From assembly GCF_017316185.1 (NCBI RefSeq), contig NZ_JAFLVX010000025.1, positions 1-64,000 of the forward strand: a DNA stretch of 64,000 nt, given 5' to 3'. Below are positions 62,732 through 64,000 of the stretch, piece after piece. This DNA is from Candidatus Vagococcus giribetii. GTDB taxonomy: Bacteria; Bacillota; Bacilli; Lactobacillales; Vagococcaceae. The translations under genes were made by a program, and so were the position numbers. The notes below the pieces were generated by a model. That model saw only the letters and a list, made by a program, of their open reading frames with translations. It searched no databases and was not told where the DNA came from. Numbering within the stretch: the stretch's first letter is position 1; the number at the start of each line of letters is the position of its first letter.

Positions 62732-62932
62732 ATGATTAATCGAAAAGAAAAAAGTAAATACTTTCATTTGAATATAGATAGTTTGTTGATTATTGGATTA
62801 ATTATCGCAACCGCCATGCTTGTTTTTTCCCATAATGACTTAGGAGTTATCTTAATTTTATTATTAGTTGTGGCTTTACCAGTGAGTTGTTTACTATACT
62901 GGCTAGATTTTAGAAAGCAAAATAAAGACTAA
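62732..62932 (+). CDS. Small two-helix membrane protein
   Basis: 66 residues. A basic N-terminus (MINRKEKSK) is followed by two hydrophobic helices (about 17-33 and 38-58) and a short basic tail. No domain recognised. AAAAAGGACG upstream serves as the ribosome binding site. It is separate from the PTS genes, with a terminator in between. Function unknown. Confidence 0.65.
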   Translation: MINRKEKSKYFHLNIDSLLIIGLIIATAMLVFSHNDLGVILILLLVVALPVSCLLYWLDFRKQNKD

Positions 62933-63024
62933 CTAAGGTATTGAGTAACACAGTAGATAAAAATTATCGAATATTGAAATATTATTTCTTAAAATAAAAT
63001 AGATTAAAAGGTACTAAATTCCCG

Positions 63025-63060
63025 AAAGTTACACACTAATATCAGTGTGTAACTTTTTTT
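63025..63060 (+). terminator. Terminator upstream of the sigma-54 promoter
   Basis: AAAGTTACACAC pairs perfectly with GTGTGTAACTTT and is followed by T residues. Confidence 0.88.
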
Positions 63061-63117
63061 ACCCACTAATGACCAAATTGAAAGCTTGGTATGATAAGGT
63101 TTTCATAAAATAAAAAG

Positions 63118-63133
63118 TGGCACAGGAATTGCT
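63118..63133 (+). promoter_or_regulatory. Sigma-54 (RpoN) promoter of the PTS genes
   Basis: TGGCACAGGAATTGCT matches the -24/-12 consensus (TGGCAC, five bases, TTGCT/A) in sequence and spacing. Together with the LevR-type activator gene upstream it gives a complete regulatory circuit. rpoN itself is not in the window. Confidence 0.88.
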
Positions 63134-63169
63134 TATATATAAATGTAAATAAAATTAGGAGTGATTGAT

Positions 63170-63490
63170 ATGTCAAAAAAAACGATCATGTTAGTATGTT
63201 CAGCGGGAATGAGCACTAGTTTATTAGTAACAAAAATGCAAAAAGCAGCAGAAAGCAAAGGAATGGAAGCAGAGATTTTTGCAGTATCAGCTTCTGAAGC
63301 AGACGCTCACATCGCAAAAGGCGATATCGACGTTATGTTATTAGGACCACAAATCAGATTCATGAAATCTCAATTTGATAAAAAATTAGAAGGAAAAAAT
63401 ATTCCTTTTGAAGTTATCAACATGGCAGATTACGGTATGATGAATGGTGAAAACGTATTAAACGCAGCAATCAAATTAATGGGTGAATAA
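63170..63490 (+). CDS. PTS EIIB, lactose/cellobiose family
   Basis: 106 residues, starting at an ATG 8 bases after TAGGAG. An in-frame GTG at 63161 overlaps that site. The phosphorylated cysteine lies in the P-loop MLVCSAGMSTSLLVTKM. A flavodoxin-like fold with MLLGPQIRFM follows. It accepts phosphate from EIIA and passes it to sugar bound by EIIC. It is the first gene after the sigma-54 promoter. EIIA follows after 37 bases. Confidence 0.92.
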   Translation: MSKKTIMLVCSAGMSTSLLVTKMQKAAESKGMEAEIFAVSASEADAHIAKGDIDVMLLGPQIRFMKSQFDKKLEGKNIPFEVINMADYGMMNGENVLNAAIKLMGE

Positions 63491-63527
63491 TCAGTAAATA
63501 AATAGTTAAGGGCAGGGGTAATAAGTA

Positions 63528-63845
63528 ATGGATGAACAAAATTTAGAAGCAATCATGGGCTTAATCATGAACTCAGGTAACGCTAAAAGTGATGCTATGG
63601 AAGCTATCCAAGCAGCTAAAGAAGGAGATTTTGAATTAGCAGACGCAAAAATTGCATCCGCTGAAGAATCTTTAACGTTAGCACATCAATCACAAACAGG
63701 TCTACTAACAAAAGAAGCACAAGGAGATCACATGACTGTGACTTTATTAACTGTGCATTCTCAAGACCACTTAATGACTTCAATTGCGTTTAAAGATACA
63801 GCAATCGAAATCATTGAATTACACCGCCGCTTAAGTGGTAAATAA
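63528..63845 (+). CDS. PTS EIIA, lactose/cellobiose family
   Basis: 105 residues, an all-helical trimeric EIIA of the Lac family. The phosphorylated His is in LLTVHSQDHLMTS (about residue 76). MDEQNLEAIMGLIMNSGNAKS is the typical start. It is directly followed by a strong terminator and a tRNA gene, so no EIIC is encoded next to it. The sugar transported by this pair is unknown and may rely on an EIIC elsewhere. Confidence 0.92.
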   Translation: MDEQNLEAIMGLIMNSGNAKSDAMEAIQAAKEGDFELADAKIASAEESLTLAHQSQTGLLTKEAQGDHMTVTLLTVHSQDHLMTSIAFKDTAIEIIELHRRLSGK

Positions 63846-63859
63846 GAGTGAAATTATCG

Positions 63860-63887
63860 AAAGAGTAGAGAAATCTACTCTTTTTTT
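63860..63887 (+). terminator. Terminator after the PTS EIIB-EIIA operon
   Basis: AAAGAGTAGA pairs with TCTACTCTTT around GAAA, followed by T residues. Confidence 0.9.
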
Positions 63888-63934
63888 GATGGACAAAAAA
63901 AGAATTAAGTGAGAAACTATAAGAGTTATAACAA

Positions 63935-64000
63935 GTCCTCGTAGCTCAGTAGGATAGAGCAATCGCCTCCTAAGCGATAGGTCGCTGGTTCGATTCCAGT
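63935..64000 (+). tRNA. tRNA-Arg (anticodon CCT), truncated by the window end
   Basis: Acceptor 5' strand GTCCTCG, D arm GCTC with GAGC, anticodon stem ATCGC/GCGAT with loop CTCCTAA (anticodon CCT, codon AGG), and the T arm up to CCAGT are present. The 3' acceptor strand lies beyond position 64000. Confidence 0.92.

Overview
The window reads as a chromosomal segment of a low-GC Gram-positive bacterium of the order Lactobacillales, most likely Enterococcaceae (Vagococcus or a close relative). This is an inference. It rests on the AT-rich coding style with strong AAGGAGG-type ribosome binding sites, the small RNA polymerase subunit RpoY next to RNase J, a DUF1149 protein, a T-box upstream of valS, an Mga-like regulator, a LevR-type sigma-54 activator and an EfrAB-like ABC pair. 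There are no rRNA genes, CRISPR arrays, prophages or intact insertion sequences. Most of it is ordinary core genome, with several accessory insertions.

Layout. 0-10 kb: zwf (minus), an acyl-ACP thioesterase, an AlaA/AlaT-type aminotransferase, a small DUF2187 gene that begins with TTG, nagA with a NagR-like operator, a large palindromic element, and an M24 peptidase. A minus-strand accessory group follows: a membrane protein with BNR-like repeats, a peptidase E-like protein, a possible SUKH-like protein and a membrane-anchored nuclease. 10-20 kb: an ABC/FtsX-type transporter, an NfeD-flotillin pair, a frameshifted racemase remnant, small unknown genes, and two ArAE-family membrane proteins with a YkyA-like lipoprotein between them. 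20-31 kb: two cell-wall hydrolases (VanY-type carboxypeptidase and glucosaminidase), a TIM-barrel protein, a signal-peptidase homologue that has lost its catalytic dyad, a PdxK/ThiD kinase, DUF1149, a phosphoesterase, a large coiled-coil protein, tex-sprT, tRNA-Leu, and a four-TM protein fused to a Nudix domain. 31-37 kb: DUF72, a Cof-type phosphatase, a MazG-like protein, a degenerate serine recombinase with a palindrome upstream, an Mga-like regulator and aspartokinase.

37-52 kb is a compact housekeeping block: ezrA (with a long leader), nifZ-thiI for tRNA thiolation, rex (with its own Rex operator), tpx, T-box-valS, a 123-nt tandem repeat, folC, a HAD phosphatase, radC, a cold-shock protein, and rnjA-rpoY on the minus strand. 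52-64 kb holds yjdI-yjdJ-like genes, a heterodimeric ABC exporter, a methyltransferase, sfsA, a DEAD-box-type helicase, a LevR-type activator and, about 600 bases further on, a sigma-54 promoter driving a lactose-family PTS EIIB-EIIA pair that lacks an adjacent EIIC. The window ends inside a tRNA-Arg gene.

The least explained items are the Nudix-membrane protein beside tRNA-Leu, the signal-peptidase pseudoenzyme, the resolvase-like protein that keeps Tyr6/Arg8/Ser10 but lacks the later arginines, the 123-nt tandem repeat between valS and folC, and the nuclease plus SUKH-like pair.
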